Positions 6,540 to 7,549 of a DNA stretch of 7,549 bases are shown one piece after another. The position numbers were made by a program, and so were the translations under genes. The notes under the pieces are model-generated. The model did not search any database, had not been told where the DNA came from, and saw nothing but the letters and a program-made list of their open reading frames with translations. The stretch is from positions 1 to 7,549 of the forward strand of contig JAEZZE010000223.1 of NCBI GenBank assembly GCA_023418755.1, read 5' to 3'. Source of the stretch: Bacillota bacterium. Lineage in GTDB: Bacteria > Bacillota > Bacilli > Paenibacillales > Paenibacillaceae. Positions within the stretch are counted from its first letter, which is position 1. Each line of letters begins with the position of its first letter.

Positions 6540-6619
6540 TACGCTAACGGAAATCAAAATCCTGCAAAGCCCCGCTTTTTTTATGTTCCCCAATTCTTCC
6601 AGTTCAAAATACCCCGGGC

Positions 6620-6648
6620 AAAAACGCCTTCGGCGTCCCCTGACGCCG
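6620..6648 (-). terminator. Three-arm hairpin cluster with T tract
   Basis: On the minus strand the order is CGGCGTC (6648-6642), AGGG, GACGCCG (6637-6631), AA, GGCGT (6628-6624), then a T5 tract (complement of 6624-6620). The middle arm can pair with the first (7 bp) or, as ACGCC, with the last (5 bp, loop GAA). The second pairing gives a small intrinsic terminator; the first would prevent it. It lies upstream of the yqxD -10, so it acts either on read-through from ppsR or in the leader of a longer yqxD transcript. The alternative pairing is visible; any regulatory role is inference. Confidence 0.5.
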
Positions 6649-6774
6649 GAGAAGCTTTCGTCCTCTCGAATCGTGAATAAAAACCGAAATTTCGCGCTTC
6701 ACTCCTGTTATACGAAGAAAGTCGATGAAGGGTGGCAAATTCGACAAATTCTCTTATCGTTCGACCTAATCGGC

Positions 6775-6798
6775 AAAAGAGAACCTCTCGGTTCTCTT
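6775..6798 (-). terminator. Hairpin terminator behind ppsR
   Basis: On the minus strand AAGAGAACC (6798-6790) and GGTTCTCTT (6785-6777) form a perfect 9-bp stem closed by a GAGA (GNRA) tetraloop. The stem ends in a T run of only four (complement of 6778-6775), two of which belong to the stem, so termination may be partial. It starts 41 bases after the ppsR stop. Confidence 0.6.
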
Positions 6799-6802
6799 CG
6801 CT

Positions 6803-6826
6803 GCGGAACGATCTGGAACGCTCCGC
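6803..6826 (-). other. Stem-loop directly after ppsR stop
   Basis: 6803-6810 and 6819-6826 form an 8-position stem (GCGGAACG with CGCTCCGC) with one A/C mismatch and an 8-base loop. It begins 13 bases after the ppsR stop codon and is followed at once by the 6777-6798 hairpin. It lacks a T tract, so it may be a 3'-end stabilising structure or part of a two-hairpin terminator. Confidence 0.45.
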
Positions 6827-6838
6827 TCTTTCTCGGGC

Positions 6839-7549
6839 TTACCGTTGAAATTGCTCGAGAATGACGCTGGCCGTTTCCTCGACCGCTTTGTTGGAAACGT
6901 CGATGACGATGCAACCGATCTTGTCCATCACCTGGCGGGCGTGCTCCAGCTCCTTCGCGATTCGCTCCGAAGTGGCGTAAGGCGCGGAGTCCGGCAAGCC
7001 GATCGCCTTTAGCCGTTCTTTGCGGATCGCGTTCAACGAATCCGGATGGATCGTCAGCCCGATCACCTTCTTCGGAGAAGTCAGGTACAGCTCCTTCGGC
7101 GGAACGAGCTCCGGAATGAGCGGAACGTTGGCTACCTTGAACATCTTGTGCGCAAGCACCATGGACAGCGGCGTTTTGGAAGTCCGGGATACGCCGACGA
7201 GCACGATGTCCGCCTTGAGAATGCCGGATACGTCGCGGGCGTCGTCGTAGCGCACCGCGAACTCTACGGCTTCCACTTTGCGAAAATAATCCTCGTCGAG
7301 CCTATGGTTCAACCCCGGCTCATGCCTGGATTCGTGCCCGAGCGCCCGCTCCAGATGATCGATCAGCGGTCCGAGCAGATCGATGGCGGCGACTTTCATC
7401 CGCGCGGCCTGCTCGACCATATGATCTCTGAGAAACGGGATGACCAGCGTGTACAGCACGATGCTCTTGTCCGTCCGGGCCGCCTCCAGCACCGCGTCGA
7501 TGCTTTCTCGCGATTGAATGAACGCCGATCGCCGAACGTTCACGGACAG
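6839..7549 (-). CDS. ppsR: Pyruvate, phosphate dikinase/PEP synthase regulatory protein, N-terminus cut off
   Basis: The last 236 residues of a PpsR/YqfL-type (DUF299) bifunctional kinase and Pi-dependent pyrophosphorylase, which switches PPDK or PEP synthase off and on by ADP-dependent threonine phosphorylation. The visible part opens in the family stretch SRESIDAVLEAAR. It continues with DYFRKVEAVEFAVRYDDARD, then the P-loop-like nucleotide site GVSRTSKTPLSMVLAHK (starting at 7195 and running down in coordinate), PLIPELVPPKELY, KVIGLTIHP, the ERIAKELEHAR helix and CIVIDVSNKAVEETA near the end. Full-length members are about 270 residues, so some 35 N-terminal residues lie beyond the right edge; the GTG at 7541-7543 is in frame but is not the true start. 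Stop TAA at 6839-6841. The order ppsR-yqxD-dnaG-sigA matches Bacillus relatives. No PPDK gene is in the window, so the exact target is unconfirmed. Confidence 0.95.
   Translation of the reverse strand: MSVNVRRSAFIQSRESIDAVLEAARTDKSIVLYTLVIPFLRDHMVEQAARMKVAAIDLLGPLIDHLERALGHESRHEPGLNHRLDEDYFRKVEAVEFAVRYDDARDVSGILKADIVLVGVSRTSKTPLSMVLAHKMFKVANVPLIPELVPPKELYLTSPKKVIGLTIHPDSLNAIRKERLKAIGLPDSAPYATSERIAKELEHARQVMDKIGCIVIDVSNKAVEETASVILEQFQR

Larger units (their letters stand above)
6496..6838. other. 343-base intergenic region between ppsR and yqxD
   Basis: This is the only long gene-free stretch. In minus-strand order it holds two hairpins just after ppsR (6803-6826 and 6777-6798), a TATAAC box at 6707-6712 without a convincing -35, a CGAAATTTCG palindrome at 6685-6694 flanked by GTGAA/TTCAC arms (6673-6677 and 6698-6702), a three-arm hairpin cluster with T tract (6620-6648), an A-rich block at 6576-6582, and the yqxD -10 element. 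A small AAAGC/GCTTT stem with TTTT (6566-6582) is terminator-like on the plus strand but has no gene to serve. No convincing short coding gene is visible. Confidence 0.7.

Noticed and set aside
6566..6582. Small AAAGC/GCTTT stem followed by TTTT on the plus strand
   Set aside because: It looks terminator-like, but there is no plus-strand gene ahead of it, the stem is only 5 bp, and on the minus strand the same bases are better read as an A tract upstream of the promoter.
6073..6864. A 263-residue plus-strand open frame spanning yqxD and the intergenic region
   Set aside because: It is antisense to yqxD and its second half covers hairpins and AT-rich spacer; no domain or ribosome binding site supports it.

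Overview
The window reads as a housekeeping region of a Gram-positive, GC-rich relative of Bacillus, most likely in the Paenibacillaceae (Paenibacillus/Cohnella type). Every gene I accept is on the minus strand. Read in the direction of transcription (right to left), the order is ppsR (yqfL) - yqxD/yaiI - dnaG - sigA - a multi-pass membrane protein - trmK (yqfN) - nif3-like (yqfO). This is the order around the macromolecular-synthesis operon of Bacillus subtilis, except that the slot I remember holding the cytochrome c550 gene cccA there holds an unrelated-looking membrane protein here. The family assignments come from motifs and gene order, not from database searches.

Region by region: 1-189 is non-coding and opens with two copies of a 51-bp tandem repeat that probably runs past the left edge. 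190-2927 holds three closely packed genes: nif3-like and trmK overlap by 34 bases, and trmK starts 3 bases after the membrane gene. 2928-3004 holds a clear intrinsic terminator for sigA and a good ribosome binding site, but little room for a promoter. 3005-6495 holds sigA, dnaG and yqxD with gaps of 32 and 36 bases. 6496-6838 is the only long gap. It holds a consensus -10 element in front of yqxD, a three-arm hairpin cluster with a T tract, a palindrome and two hairpins just behind ppsR. 6839-7549 is ppsR, cut at its N-terminal end by the window edge.

Together the genes cover replication initiation (DnaG primase), general transcription (SigA), tRNA modification (TrmK) and control of pyruvate/PEP metabolism (PpsR), plus two widely conserved proteins of poorly defined role (YqxD and the Nif3-like protein). 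yqxD-dnaG-sigA look like one operon. The membrane protein-trmK-nif3 set appears to depend on read-through of the sigA terminator or on a promoter I could not find.

I see no defence system, mobile element, CRISPR array or new multi-gene system. The points most worth a second look are the 51-bp repeat with its open reading phase, the competing hairpins at 6620-6648, the promoter-poor junction after sigA, and the unrecognised membrane protein.
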